A stretch of DNA of 64,000 bases from Sporomusa silvacetica DSM 10669 (GCF_002257705.1 NZ_LSLK01000053.1:1-64000); one strand, 5' to 3'; shown: positions 32,298 to 41,220, counted from the first letter of the stretch. Notes: generated by a model not told the origin, from the sequence alone. Translations and numbers: made by a program.

Positions 32298-32678
32298 ATG
32301 GTTATTGGTATTGGTATTGATATTATTGAGATAAAGCGGATCAAGGCGGCTATTGCCCGCGATTCATTTATAAAACGAGTATTTACGGCTGCTGAAGCGG
32401 CTTACTGCTCTAGCCGTGGTGTGCAGCAGGCGGCTTCGTTTGCTGCACGATTTGCTGCTAAAGAAGCAGTAGCCAAAGCACTTGGCTGTGGTTTTGCTGG
32501 CGGGAATATCCGGGATATTGAAGTTATCATCGGAGATGGCGGTAAGCCGGAGATTATTTTACATGGTAGCTTTGCTGTATTAGCTGCCAAGCTAGGGGTT
32601 ACTGTCCTACATATTTCGTTGACACATGCCCAGGAATATGCGGCCGCACAGGCGGTTTTAGAGGGAGGTAATAAATAA
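32298..32678 (+). CDS. acpS: Holo-[acyl-carrier-protein] synthase AcpS
   Basis: 126 residues. GIGIDIIEIKRI (residues 3-14) carries the metal-binding Asp, and FAARFAAKEAVAKALG (about 48-63) carries the WxxKEA-type Glu motif. It attaches 4'-phosphopantetheine to acyl carrier protein. ATG 32298 is chosen because relatives begin here and TAGGTGA lies upstream. Overlaps nnrD-nnrE by one base. Confidence 0.94.
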   Translation: MVIGIGIDIIEIKRIKAAIARDSFIKRVFTAAEAAYCSSRGVQQAASFAARFAAKEAVAKALGCGFAGGNIRDIEVIIGDGGKPEIILHGSFAVLAAKLGVTVLHISLTHAQEYAAAQAVLEGGNK

Positions 32679-34228
32679 TGAAAGCAGCAACAGCGGCAGA
32701 AATGCGAGAGATTGACCGTATTGCAATTAGCGACTATGGTATTCCAGGAGCAGTATTAATGGAGAATGCCGGAGTGGCGGTTGTACGACATTTGGAGTCA
32801 ATTATGGAAGTGTTGTCAGAGCGAAAGTTTTGTATTTTTGCGGGAAAGGGCAATAATGGTGGTGATGGCTATGTTATTGCCAGGCACCTTGTTAATCAAG
32901 GCGCGAAAGTAAAGGTTTTTTTGCTTGGTGAAAAGGCGTCAGTAAGTGGCGATGCCCGCATCAATCTTGACATAATTGAAAAGATGAATATAGATATTAT
33001 AGAGATTGCAAGTGAGCGCGACTGGGATAAGGTTCGAGTAGCGGCTACTTTTGCGGATTGTTTAGTAGATGCATTAGTAGGCACAGGGTTTCGTGGTGAA
33101 GTTGGCGGTGACATGTCTAGGGTTATTGATAGTATTAATGCCGCTGGCAAATTGGTTGTCGCTGTTGATATTCCTTCTGGTGTAGAGGCTGATACTGGCC
33201 GGATTTGTGGAAAAGCAGTGCGGGCCGCCCATACTGTAACTTTCTGTCTGCCGAAACCGGGGCTGTTTCTATATCCCGGAGCAGAGTTTGCCGGCGAACT
33301 GATGGTAGCTGATATTGGTATTCCCACAGCTATTGTGACTCAGCAACAGATTAAACAAAATATACTAATGGCCGGTGCTGTCCGTACCATATTGCCGCAG
33401 CGTAGCCCAGATACCCATAAGGGGTTAAATGGGCGGTTAGCCGTGGTGGCTGGTTCACGCGGTTTAAGCGGGGCAGCAGCCATGACAGCCGAGGCTGCCC
33501 TCAGAGCAGGGGCGGGGCTGATTACTTTGGCTACTCCTGCTAGTATTCAAAATGTAGTGGCTGTGAAGTTGACTGAAGTCATGACAACGGCACTTTCCGA
33601 AACTGCAACCGGCGGTATGAGCCAGGATGCTGTGGCCGAAATTGCTGCGCTGGCGGCGAAGAATGATGTGGTGGCAATTGGTCCCGGAATTGGCCGTCAT
33701 GAAGCGACAGTGGCAGCGGTACGAGCCGCGATTACTACAGTGGAGTGCCCCTTGGTTATTGATGCTGATGCCTTATATGCTTTGATTGGCTATACAGATT
33801 TGCTAACTGAGTGTACGGCGTTGCCGGTATTGACACCACACCCCGGCGAAATGGGGCTATTGACAGGACTTTCAGCTCAAGCGGTAAATTCTGATCGTGT
33901 AACTATAGCGCGGCAAGCGGCAAGAGAATGGGGCAGCATTGTTGTTTTAAAAGGAGCACATACAATTGTTGCATTTCCTGATGGTGAAGTATATATTAAT
34001 ACTACAGGCAATGTTGGTATGGCTACTGGCGGTACTGGTGATGCGCTTACTGGTATTATTGCGGCGATGATTGCTCAAGGTATGTCAAGCCATGACGCCG
34101 CTGTAGCTGGCGTGTATGTTCATGGTCTGGCCGGAGATATTGCTGCGCAAGCTGGGATGGTGGGAATGGCAGCAACCGATCTAATTAAAGCTGTACCGGC
34201 GGCATTGTATGGCATAAAGAACTGCTAA
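32678..34228 (+). CDS. nnrDE: Bifunctional NAD(P)HX epimerase/dehydratase (NnrE-NnrD)
   Basis: 516 residues. The N-terminal YjeF_N epimerase domain (about 1-215) includes AGKGNNGGDGYVIARHL, and the C-terminal carbohydrate-kinase-like dehydratase (about 225-510) includes NVGMATGGTGDALTGIIAA with the ADP-binding GTGD motif. It repairs hydrated NAD(P)H. acpS-nnr linkage is common in bacteria. Translationally coupled to acpS. Confidence 0.94.
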   Translation: MKAATAAEMREIDRIAISDYGIPGAVLMENAGVAVVRHLESIMEVLSERKFCIFAGKGNNGGDGYVIARHLVNQGAKVKVFLLGEKASVSGDARINLDIIEKMNIDIIEIASERDWDKVRVAATFADCLVDALVGTGFRGEVGGDMSRVIDSINAAGKLVVAVDIPSGVEADTGRICGKAVRAAHTVTFCLPKPGLFLYPGAEFAGELMVADIGIPTAIVTQQQIKQNILMAGAVRTILPQRSPDTHKGLNGRLAVVAGSRGLSGAAAMTAEAALRAGAGLITLATPASIQNVVAVKLTEVMTTALSETATGGMSQDAVAEIAALAAKNDVVAIGPGIGRHEATVAAVRAAITTVECPLVIDADALYALIGYTDLLTECTALPVLTPHPGEMGLLTGLSAQAVNSDRVTIARQAAREWGSIVVLKGAHTIVAFPDGEVYINTTGNVGMATGGTGDALTGIIAAMIAQGMSSHDAAVAGVYVHGLAGDIAAQAGMVGMAATDLIKAVPAALYGIKNC

Positions 34229-34242
34229 AGTATATAAAAAAG

Positions 34243-34272
34243 TTGACACTGGTATAGCAGTGCTTATATAAT
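34243..34272 (+). promoter_or_regulatory. Sigma-A-type promoter of ndoAI-ndoA
   Basis: TTGACA (34243-34248), 18 bases, TATAAT (34267-34272): both hexamers match the consensus perfectly. Confidence 0.85.
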
Positions 34273-34315
34273 AATACTATCTTTTAATATGCTCCATACT
34301 GGCGGGGGTGATGGT

Positions 34316-34591
34316 GTGGCCGAATTACGGCGAATTATGATAAGTATTCCAAATGCATTGTTACAAGAAGTTGATGGCATAATAGCTATGGACAAATTAA
34401 GCAGAAGTCAGTTTGTCCGGGATGCCATGCGTCTTTATATTGAAGACCGCAAGCGAAAAGCCGTACGCGATATGATGAAAAAAGGTTATCAGGAAATGGC
34501 AGTCATTAACCTGACATTAGCTGAGGAAGGCTTATTGGCAGATGTTGACACGTTTGAGCTAATGCCTGGCCTACTGGCGGAGCGTGAATAA
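34316..34591 (+). CDS. ndoAI: Antitoxin NdoAI (CopG/RHH type)
   Basis: 91 residues from GTG 34316 behind GGGGG. The ribbon-helix-helix occupies residues 1-45 (ELRRIMISIPNALLQEVDGI then SRSQFVRDAMRLYI), and the C-terminal toxin-wrapping segment is acidic. It neutralises the ribonuclease encoded three bases downstream and likely autoregulates the promoter at 34243. This is the usual Bacillus-type EndoAI partner. Confidence 0.9.
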   Translation: MAELRRIMISIPNALLQEVDGIIAMDKLSRSQFVRDAMRLYIEDRKRKAVRDMMKKGYQEMAVINLTLAEEGLLADVDTFELMPGLLAERE

Positions 34592-34593
34592 GG

Positions 34594-34944
34594 ATGATTG
34601 TCAAACGTGGGGATATCTATTATGCTAATCTTAGTCCGGTGGTAGGCTCAGAGCAGGGTGGCCACAGACCGGTATTGGTTATACAGAATGATGTTGGTAA
34701 TAAATACAGCCCAACAGTGATTGTCGCGGCCATTACTTCGCAGATTTCTAAGGCGAAGTTACCCACCCATGTTGAAGTAAGTGCCAAGCAATATAATCTT
34801 GAAAAAGACTCTGTTGTATTATTAGAACAGCTGCGTACTATTGATAAGCGGCGTCTGCGGGATAAGGTAACCCATTTGAGCGAAGAAATCATGAATAAAG
34901 TGGACGAGGCAGTACGGATAAGCATTGGCTTGGTTCAACTTTGA
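34594..34944 (+). CDS. ndoA: Endoribonuclease toxin NdoA (MazF family)
   Basis: 116 residues, full-length for Firmicute MazF/EndoA. RGDIYYANLSPVVGSEQGGHRPVLVIQND (residues 5-33, cited by its parts RGDIYYANL and EQGGHRPVLVIQND) contains the catalytic arginine and the MazF signature; AITSQ (about 47-51) supplies a conserved threonine-serine pair. It cleaves mRNA at a short sequence. Very strongly conserved in sequence with the Bacillus enzyme. Confidence 0.95.
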   Translation: MIVKRGDIYYANLSPVVGSEQGGHRPVLVIQNDVGNKYSPTVIVAAITSQISKAKLPTHVEVSAKQYNLEKDSVVLLEQLRTIDKRRLRDKVTHLSEEIMNKVDEAVRISIGLVQL

Positions 34945-34951
34945 CTTTGGG

Positions 34952-34976
34952 ATAGGCGGGCGACTGCCTATTTTTA
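34952..34976 (+). terminator. Terminator of ndoA
   Basis: ATAGGCGGGCGACTGCCTAT followed by TTTT. Confidence 0.75.
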
Positions 34977-34982
34977 GTTTAG

Positions 34983-35109
34983 CCTGCTACTTATAAGCAC
35001 CCATCTGCGTCGTTGCTCCTCAAAATGCTTGCTTGCGTACACACCCAGTACGCGGCGCTGCGCGTTTTTGCGGTGCGCCTAGCATCTGGGCCACTTCTAA
35101 GTAGCAGGG
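34983..35109. repeat. Long palindromic repeat unit
   Basis: Outer arms CCTGCTACTTATAAG and CTTCTAAGTAGCAGG, then CACCCATCTGCG against TAGCATCTGGG, then a GC-rich centre (GTACGCGGCGCTGCGCG). The 127-bp unit folds into one long cruciform and lies between convergent-sense genes in an intergenic gap, like a bacterial REP/BIME-type intergenic repeat. Confidence 0.65.
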
Positions 35110-35151
35110 GAGACTTAGAAGGCAGGATTTACATATCGGGGGAGAGATAAA

Positions 35152-36057
35152 ATGAACATCATTCGTAAGTGGTCATGGCTGGTCCTGGTTGTGACCGTTT
35201 TTTCACTGTTTTTTATGGCCGGGTGTAGCGGTGGTACTAGTAAAGGTGTACAGTCTGGTAGTAATGCCCTAGTGGCAGCCAATGCGCCGCTTACCATTCA
35301 GGTATTAGATGTTGGGCAAGGAGATGCTATTCTTATTCGTGCTAAGGATCAGATAGTGCTTGTTGATACAGGCGATGTCCCGGCTAGAGATAAACTTGTC
35401 AGTATGCTAAAAAGCCAGGGGATTACTACAATCGACAAACTGATTATTACCCATCCACATGCTGATCATATTGGTGGTGTAGCAGCCGTATTTCAACAAT
35501 TCACGGTTAAGCAAATATATGATAGCGGCCAGAAAAGCACATCAAACTTATACAAGCAATATCTAACCCAGATTCAAAAAAAGAATATTCCTTTTACAGT
35601 AGTTAGTGCTGGTATGACAATTGATTTGGGAAATGAGATAAACCTTAAGGTGTTGGCGCCTGAGGCCCCCTTTATTGGTGGTAGTGAGCCTGATTTGAAT
35701 AATAACTCCATTGTGGCTAAACTGGTGTATCGTAATTTCTCCCTATTACTGACTGGCGATGCGGAAAGTGAAGCGGAAGAACGTATGCTCAAAAAAGATG
35801 CCTCTGCGCTAAAAAGCACACTGTTAAAGAGTGGTCATCATGGCAGTCGGTCATCTTCTTCGGTGGCCTTTTTGCAGGCCGTAACGCCAGAAGCAGCATT
35901 TATTTCAGTGGGTGCCAACAATGACTATCATCACCCGCATCCATCTACATTAAAGAAATATAACGATAAAAAAATCGATGTATATCGTACTGATACTGAT
36001 GGCACGCTAACGGTTGTCAGTGATGGAAAAGCGTACACAATTACGAAGGAGCGGTAG
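35152..36057 (+). CDS. ComEC-like MBL-fold lipoprotein
   Basis: 301 residues. Lipoprotein signal peptide with lipobox FMAGC (Cys near residue 25). The metallo-beta-lactamase domain follows: VLDVGQGDAILI, THPHADHIGG (about 101-110), LTGDA (about 201-205) and KSGHHGS (about 224-230). It resembles the C-terminal domain of the DNA-uptake protein ComEC, without the membrane channel. Such proteins are probably envelope-bound nucleases or phosphodiesterases. It is followed three bases later by a DUF3006 gene, its common partner. Confidence 0.88.
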   Translation: MNIIRKWSWLVLVVTVFSLFFMAGCSGGTSKGVQSGSNALVAANAPLTIQVLDVGQGDAILIRAKDQIVLVDTGDVPARDKLVSMLKSQGITTIDKLIITHPHADHIGGVAAVFQQFTVKQIYDSGQKSTSNLYKQYLTQIQKKNIPFTVVSAGMTIDLGNEINLKVLAPEAPFIGGSEPDLNNNSIVAKLVYRNFSLLLTGDAESEAEERMLKKDASALKSTLLKSGHHGSRSSSSVAFLQAVTPEAAFISVGANNDYHHPHPSTLKKYNDKKIDVYRTDTDGTLTVVSDGKAYTITKER

Positions 36058-36059
36058 CC

Positions 36060-36293
36060 ATGAAGATTAGAGCTGTAATTGATCGTTTTGAAGGAAGCAA
36101 GGCGGTGCTTTTGGCTGGAGAGCAGGAGATCAGTGTGAATTGGCCCAACAAGCTATTACCAGCGTCTAAAGAGGGAGATGTCTTGGCGATAGAGATAACC
36201 GTTGATGTCGAGGCTACAAAGCAGGCACAGGCCGAAGTGGATGAACTTTTTGAACAGATTACTCGACAGAATCAGGGGAATAGCAGTCAATAA
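36060..36293 (+). CDS. DUF3006 protein
   Basis: 77 residues, starting AVIDRFEGSKAVLLAGEQE after a short leader, the DUF3006 signature, with NWPNKLLPASKEGDVL following. Small beta-barrel-like protein of unknown function that often accompanies ComEC-like MBL proteins, as it does here with a two-base gap. Confidence 0.88.
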   Translation: MKIRAVIDRFEGSKAVLLAGEQEISVNWPNKLLPASKEGDVLAIEITVDVEATKQAQAEVDELFEQITRQNQGNSSQ

Positions 36294-36418
36294 CTGTAAT
36301 ATTCTACAAATGTAGAGCATATATTAAATTTTAATAGATTTGGGACTGCAGTCCTGCAGGAATTTTGACAATTAACACGAATACAATAAAGACACTTCGC
36401 GGTTTGGAGGTGCCTTTA

Positions 36419-37492
36419 TTGCGAAAAATAGTGTTGTTGTTGTTGCTTACCCTGTTTGTTACTTCGTGGACAGGTCTATATGCTGTTTCGGCTGCAATAG
36501 CGCCTGGGCAGGACGGTTTAGAACTTAGCAAAGTTCGGTGGGCTGATCATACGGAAGCTATTACCGGCGCTGCTAAGCTGCGGCTGGTTATGGATGTGTC
36601 CGGCCCTGTTAAGGCCAGTGGTGTAGTTATTAACGCGCCTACGCCTCGTCTGGTTGTGACTGTTAAAGGGACAACCCCAGGAACAGACGTTACAGATCTT
36701 ACTTTTGACGGAAAAGTTGTTGAGAAGGTTAGCTTTGATGTTAGTGGTAAGGATACTACGGTGACTTTTGATTTGCCGTTGAAGGTTGAAGCGGGCGATT
36801 ACAAGGTATTTACGCTGCCTAGTGATGCGAAAGCAAATCGACCATTCCGGGTCGTTGTGGATATCAATAAGCCTCTTCCGCTGCCTGATTTTTCTTTTAC
36901 GGCAGGACTTAAGGATAAAGTAATTGTTATTGATCCTGGTCATGGTGGTAGCGATCCGGGAGCTATTGGTCCTACTCGATATCAGGAAAAGACTGCGACT
37001 TTGGCGGTGGCCCAGAATGTACAGGATTTATTGGAAAAAGCAGGAGCCAGGGTTATTATGACGCGCCAAGATGACCGTGATGTTTTTGGTCCGGACGCGA
37101 CTGATGTTGAGGAACTTAAAGCCCGTTCTTCGGTAGGAAACAATCGTAAGGCTGATATATTTTTAAGTATTCATGCCGATTCTTTCTCTAATCCCGCTGC
37201 AGGTGGAACGACAACGTATTATTATCAAAAAACGTTGTATGATTCCATGATGGCTGAAGCGTTGCAAACAAGTCTGATTGACGCTGGCAATTTGCAGGAT
37301 CGCGGAGCTAGAACAGCCAACTTTTATGTGATTAAGCGAACCCAGATGCCGGCAGCACTTGTGGAGCTGGCCTTTATTTCCAACCCAAATGAAGAAAAAC
37401 TTTTAAGCTCACCCGGGTTTCAACAGAAAATGGCTCTAGGAATAGTACGGGGGCTGGAACGGTTTTTTGACCAAGCTGCCAAGCTAAACTAA
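36419..37492 (+). CDS. N-acetylmuramoyl-L-alanine amidase with AMIN domain
   Basis: 357 residues from TTG 36419, eight bases behind GGAGG; the longer frame lacks a ribosome binding site. Signal peptide (1-30), AMIN domain (about 45-150) and Amidase_3 domain (about 165-355) with zinc ligands in VIVIDPGHGGSDPGA (His), the Glu of YQEKT, and FLSIHADS (His), plus the catalytic Glu in LVELAFISN. It cleaves the stem peptide from peptidoglycan. The AMIN domain targets septum or envelope, as in AmiC-type enzymes. Confidence 0.92.
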   Translation: MRKIVLLLLLTLFVTSWTGLYAVSAAIAPGQDGLELSKVRWADHTEAITGAAKLRLVMDVSGPVKASGVVINAPTPRLVVTVKGTTPGTDVTDLTFDGKVVEKVSFDVSGKDTTVTFDLPLKVEAGDYKVFTLPSDAKANRPFRVVVDINKPLPLPDFSFTAGLKDKVIVIDPGHGGSDPGAIGPTRYQEKTATLAVAQNVQDLLEKAGARVIMTRQDDRDVFGPDATDVEELKARSSVGNNRKADIFLSIHADSFSNPAAGGTTTYYYQKTLYDSMMAEALQTSLIDAGNLQDRGARTANFYVIKRTQMPAALVELAFISNPNEEKLLSSPGFQQKMALGIVRGLERFFDQAAKLN

Positions 37493-37502
37493 AGAGGTGG
37501 GT

Positions 37503-38084
37503 ATGATGAAAACGATTAGATTGTTTATAATGGCTACGCTAATGGCCTTAGTGCTTATGATTGCAGGGTGTGATAATGCTGCTCCTGGCAGTCAACCGAC
37601 ACCGGCAACTCCTGATAACAAGCTGGTTGAACAATCGCAACCAGCCGGTAATGCTACTGCTGAGCCGGAGCCGACAATGCAGATTGTCGTTTACCATGCT
37701 ACTAAAGATGCGATGTATCTGGTACCGGAAACGCACAAGGTACCTGTCAACAGTCATCCGGCCCGTACAGCTATTGAACTGTTACAGGCAGGACCCCAAA
37801 ATCCTGAGCTTGTTGGTGTTATACCGGCGGGAACCCAAATAAAAAACGTAACTGTCAAAGAACATATTGCTTATGCGGATTTTAATGACAAATTAGTCAA
37901 GAAAAATGGTGGCGGTTCTGCCAGCGAAATTTTGTTGGTAGGCGCTATCGTGAATACTCTTACTGAGTTTCCGGATATTCAACAGGTACAGATTATGGTT
38001 AACGGCAAAAAAATTGAGACCATTTCCGGTCATATGGATACAAGTGAACCGCTGAGCCGTTCAGAAAAAATTATTAAAAAATAG
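37503..38084 (+). CDS. GerMN-domain lipoprotein
   Basis: 193 residues. Lipoprotein signal with LMIAGC, a proline-rich linker (about 26-58) and one GerMN domain (about 60-180): HPARTAIELLQAGPQ and GTQIKNVTVKEHIAYADFN are typical. GerM-type proteins act in spore formation and germination or, with amidases, in wall assembly. It lies 10 bp after the amidase stop, so the pair is probably one operon. Confidence 0.9.
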   Translation: MMKTIRLFIMATLMALVLMIAGCDNAAPGSQPTPATPDNKLVEQSQPAGNATAEPEPTMQIVVYHATKDAMYLVPETHKVPVNSHPARTAIELLQAGPQNPELVGVIPAGTQIKNVTVKEHIAYADFNDKLVKKNGGGSASEILLVGAIVNTLTEFPDIQQVQIMVNGKKIETISGHMDTSEPLSRSEKIIKK

Positions 38085-38088
38085 TAAA

Positions 38089-38117
38089 AAAACAGCAGCT
38101 CTTCGGTGCAGAAGACT
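38089..38117 (+). terminator. Terminator of the amidase-GerMN operon
   Basis: AAAACAGCAG and CTGCTGTTTTT arms. Confidence 0.85.
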
Positions 38118-38258
38118 GCTGTTTTTGGTATTGATAGGGATAAATCCTTGCTAGCATACAACTTTTTTTCGTGGTGTGGCATACTATCCTTGCAGGAAAT
38201 ACTTGCATAAAAGAGAATTTATTAGAAGCATTACGCAGCCAGAGAAGGTGGTGTTTCA

Positions 38259-39767
38259 ATGAATGAGCTTACAAAACTCGGGGAATTTGGTCTGATTGAT
38301 TTAATAAAACAAGATACGATTAGTGACCATGGCAGCGTGGTTCTTGGGATTGGCGATGATGCTGCAGTATTACTGCCAACACCCCGGCAATTAATGCTGG
38401 TGACTACTGATATGCTAGTTGAATCTGTACACTTCAACTTGGCAACAACAACTCCCTGGCAGCTTGGCTATAAAGCAATTGCTGTTAATTTAAGTGATAT
38501 TGCCGCTATGGGCGGTGTACCTCGCCACGCTGTAGTGTCGGTGGCCTTGCCTCCGTCAACATCGGTAGATTTTGTTGTAAATCTATATCAGGGCATGAAA
38601 GAGATCTGCCATGAGTTTGGTGTTAATATTGTTGGTGGTGATACTGTATCCAGTCCTCAGGGGCTTGTGATCAATGTTACAGTAACTGGTGAGGTTGCGC
38701 CAGTTAATTTAGTGAGACGTTCAGGGGCTCAGATTGGCGATATTGTAGCAGTTACCGGTTGGCTGGGAAATTCAGCGGCAGGGCTGGAATTATTGTCAGT
38801 TGGTGAGTGGGAGGATTTTGATTTTGCCTGGACGCTCGTTACTGCCCATTTATCTCCTCAGCCACAGGTTAAAACCGGAGCTATTTTGGCTGAAGCCGGA
38901 GCCACCAGTATGGATGATATTAGTGATGGCTTAGCCAGCGAGGCGCATGAAATAGCCAAAGCCAGTGGTGTGGGTGTAACGCTGTACGCTGCGCAAATTC
39001 CACTAGCGGTCGAGCTAAAAGAAATGGCCGCAAATTTAGGTAAAACGGCACTTGATTACGCACTATATGGTGGCGAAGATTTTCAACTCTTGTTTACTAT
39101 GGAGCCAAGAAAATATGAGGAACTGTTGGTTGCCCGGCCAGAGTTGCAGCTAGTCAGAATAGGTGAGATTGTTGACAGCAGTCAGGGCGTGATCTTAGTT
39201 GATGAAGCAGGCGGCGTGCAGGACCTTGAAGCCAGAGGTTATAACCACTTCCGCGAGGAGGAGCCCACTGCTATACTAGTAGGCAAAACTACATCGGCGG
39301 ATGAAACTTATGATTTTGGACAGGCTTTGGCCAAGTATCTCAAGCCGGGTGATGTTATCTGTTTGTCCGGCAACCTTGGCGCCGGTAAGACTTTGCTAAG
39401 TCAGGGGATTGCGGCAGGACTGCAGGTCGCTGACGTTGTAAGCAGTCCTACTTTTACTGTTCTTAATGTTTACGATGGTCAGACCGCTGACAGACAAGAC
39501 GTTACTATCTATCATTTTGACTTATACCGTCTCGAACATCCGGCAGAGCTTGAGGATATTGGTTTTGATCATTATGTAGAGGCCGGTGGAATTGCTATTA
39601 TCGAATGGCCCGAGAAATTCCTTGAGTTTTTGCCAAAAGAACACTTATGGCTGACCTTGGACTATGGTGAATTGCCAGATGAGCGGGTTATTAATCTCAA
39701 GGCCGAGGGGGAGCGGTATCAAATGCTGTGTGAGGAGTTGAAACAGGTTGCCGATTCTAGCTATTGA
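38259..39767 (+). CDS. thiL-tsaE: ThiL-TsaE fusion: thiamine-monophosphate kinase and t6A ATPase
   Basis: 502 residues in one uninterrupted frame. Residues 1-330 are ThiL: GEFGLIDLI, GIGDDAAVL, VTTDMLVESVHF, DIAAMGGVPRHAVVSVALP and MDDISDGLASE. Residues 340-495 are TsaE: TTSADETYDFGQALA, the P-loop LSGNLGAGKTLLSQGIA, SSPTFTVLNVY, HFDLYRL and IIEWPEK. ThiL makes thiamine diphosphate; TsaE is the ATPase of the tRNA t6A37 complex. tsaB overlaps the 3' end by 20 bases. Both active sites look complete. The linker contains RGYNHFREEEPTAILVG without a stop. Confidence 0.93.
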   Translation: MNELTKLGEFGLIDLIKQDTISDHGSVVLGIGDDAAVLLPTPRQLMLVTTDMLVESVHFNLATTTPWQLGYKAIAVNLSDIAAMGGVPRHAVVSVALPPSTSVDFVVNLYQGMKEICHEFGVNIVGGDTVSSPQGLVINVTVTGEVAPVNLVRRSGAQIGDIVAVTGWLGNSAAGLELLSVGEWEDFDFAWTLVTAHLSPQPQVKTGAILAEAGATSMDDISDGLASEAHEIAKASGVGVTLYAAQIPLAVELKEMAANLGKTALDYALYGGEDFQLLFTMEPRKYEELLVARPELQLVRIGEIVDSSQGVILVDEAGGVQDLEARGYNHFREEEPTAILVGKTTSADETYDFGQALAKYLKPGDVICLSGNLGAGKTLLSQGIAAGLQVADVVSSPTFTVLNVYDGQTADRQDVTIYHFDLYRLEHPAELEDIGFDHYVEAGGIAIIEWPEKFLEFLPKEHLWLTLDYGELPDERVINLKAEGERYQMLCEELKQVADSSY

Positions 39768-40440
39768 TACAGCCACCCTGGTGTCTAGTGTGGCCATTGC
39801 TACAACGGACACGTTGGTGGCTGAACTTATGATTCAGACTCGAAAAACCCATTCAGAGAGGCTCATGCCTCATATTGCCAGTTTGCTCAATATGGCTGAA
39901 ATAACACAGACTAGCTTGAAGGCAGTTGCTGTAAGTATCGGGCCAGGTTCATTTACTGGTCTTAGAATTGGCTTAGCGACAGCAAAAGCACTGACGTATG
40001 CGCTAAATATTCCGCTTATCGGTGTGCCTACCCTAGCAGCGCTGGCATTTTCCTGTCCGGTTCCGGGAGTAATTTTGGCACCGATGCTTGATGCCCAAAA
40101 GGGCAATGTATATGTAGGGCTATATGAATGGCGTGAGGATGCTGTTTATGAAATACAGCCACCCCGCGTGCTGGCTTTTGCGGCGGCTCAGGCTGAGCTT
40201 GTAAAACTGGAGAAGCCAGCCCTAATGCTGGGGGAGGCGGCTGTTATGCATAAAGCAGATATTGTTCACCCTGTACCGCCCCATGTTATTATGCCTCGCG
40301 CCGGCAGCGTGGCCGTTATGGCGCAAGTTATGTATGGTCAGGGTATCAGGCATGATGTAGCCGCCCTGGAGCCGCTATATATCAGACGCTCAGAGGCAGA
40401 AGTATTATGGGAACGGCGGCAAGCTCAGGAGCATTGCTAG
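39748..40440 (+). CDS. tsaB: TsaB, t6A complex dimerisation partner
   Basis: 230 residues from TTG 39748, giving MPILAIDTATLVSSVAIA, the ASKHA-fold entry. GPGSFTGLRIGLATAKAL (about 69-86) is the family hallmark. With TsaD and TsaE it makes N6-threonylcarbamoyladenosine at position 37 of ANN-decoding tRNAs. It overlaps thiL-tsaE by 20 bases and rimI by one, so the three are translationally coupled. Confidence 0.94.
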   Translation: MPILAIDTATLVSSVAIATTDTLVAELMIQTRKTHSERLMPHIASLLNMAEITQTSLKAVAVSIGPGSFTGLRIGLATAKALTYALNIPLIGVPTLAALAFSCPVPGVILAPMLDAQKGNVYVGLYEWREDAVYEIQPPRVLAFAAAQAELVKLEKPALMLGEAAVMHKADIVHPVPPHVIMPRAGSVAVMAQVMYGQGIRHDVAALEPLYIRRSEAEVLWERRQAQEHC

Positions 40441-40889
40441 TGGCTGAAATAAGTATCAGACGGATGCAGGAGTCAGATCTTGACGCTGTATTAGTTGTAG
40501 AAAATAGGGCATTTACTACTCCCTGGTCGCGCGCTGCCTTTGAAGAAGAAATAACTAGTAATGATTTGGCGCACTATCTGGTAGTTGTGGAGGATGGTAA
40601 ACTGGTAGGTTATGGCGGCTTTTGGCTAGTGCTGGATGAAGCACATGTCACTAATATTGCCCTCTTGCCTGAACACCAGGGAGCAGGCTATGGTTCGTTG
40701 CTCTTAGAACACATGATTCTTACCGCCAAAATGTTAGGGGCAGTCAGTATGACGCTCGAAGTTCGTCCATCCAATGTACCAGCACGCAAACTATATTCGC
40801 GCCGCGGCTTTGTTGAACGCGGTCTTCGGCCTAACTATTATGCCGAACTAGGTGAAGATGCTCTTATTATGTGGCTGGACAAACTATAA
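40440..40889 (+). CDS. rimI: Ribosomal-protein-alanine N-acetyltransferase RimI
   Basis: 149 residues from GTG 40440, overlapping the tsaB stop (TAGTG). GNAT core: IALLPEHQGAGYGSLLLEHM with the QGxGxG acetyl-CoA loop, EVRPSNVPARKLYSRRGF and YYAELGEDALIM. It acetylates the N-terminal alanine of ribosomal protein S18. The tsaE-tsaB-rimI order is standard in Firmicutes. Confidence 0.93.
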   Translation: MAEISIRRMQESDLDAVLVVENRAFTTPWSRAAFEEEITSNDLAHYLVVVEDGKLVGYGGFWLVLDEAHVTNIALLPEHQGAGYGSLLLEHMILTAKMLGAVSMTLEVRPSNVPARKLYSRRGFVERGLRPNYYAELGEDALIMWLDKL

Positions 40890-40894
40890 AAAAA

Positions 40895-41013
40895 CGGGGG
40901 CCGCGTGATATATTCGCAGCCCCCAAAGGGTGATTGTGTAATTTAACATATGCGCCAGTATATCCAAAGGTGATAAAATAAAGCGACAGGGCGGCTGGAG
41001 CCGCCCTGCGCTT
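40895..41013 (-). terminator. Two hairpins ending the ssp gene on the minus strand
   Basis: AAGCGACAGGGCGGC/GCCGCCCTGCGCTT at 40981-41013 and GGGGGCCGCG/CGCAGCCCCC at 40895-40924. On the minus strand each is followed by a T-rich run (TTATTTTAT and GTTTTTTTA). The second may also stop rimI transcripts. Confidence 0.75.
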
Positions 41014-41019
41014 TAAAAT

Positions 41020-41220
41020 CTATCGGAGAGTAGATTCATACTGCTCAATCATTTTACGAACCATGTGACCACCTACGCGGCCGCAGTCGGCAGAAGTCAT
41101 CGTTGACCAACCTTGGCTACGAACGCGCTCGGAAATCCCTAATTCATTAGCCACTTCCATTTTCATCTGGTCGAGAGCGTTTTCAGCTCCTGGGTTTACA
41201 GGTTTATTCGAGCGTGCCAT
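41020..41220 (-). CDS. sspF-like: Alpha/beta-type small acid-soluble spore protein
   Basis: 66 residues with the SASP signature: ALDQMKMEVANELGI (about 14-28) and GRVGGHMVRKMIEQYE (about 46-61); the GPR protease cleavage region is the M-E-V-A-N-E-L-G stretch. These proteins coat spore DNA and protect it from UV. AAAGGAGGTGCATATAA precedes ATG. It is direct evidence that the host makes endospores, and should be under a forespore sigma factor. Confidence 0.94.
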   Translation of the reverse strand: MARSNKPVNPGAENALDQMKMEVANELGISERVRSQGWSTMTSADCGRVGGHMVRKMIEQYESTLR

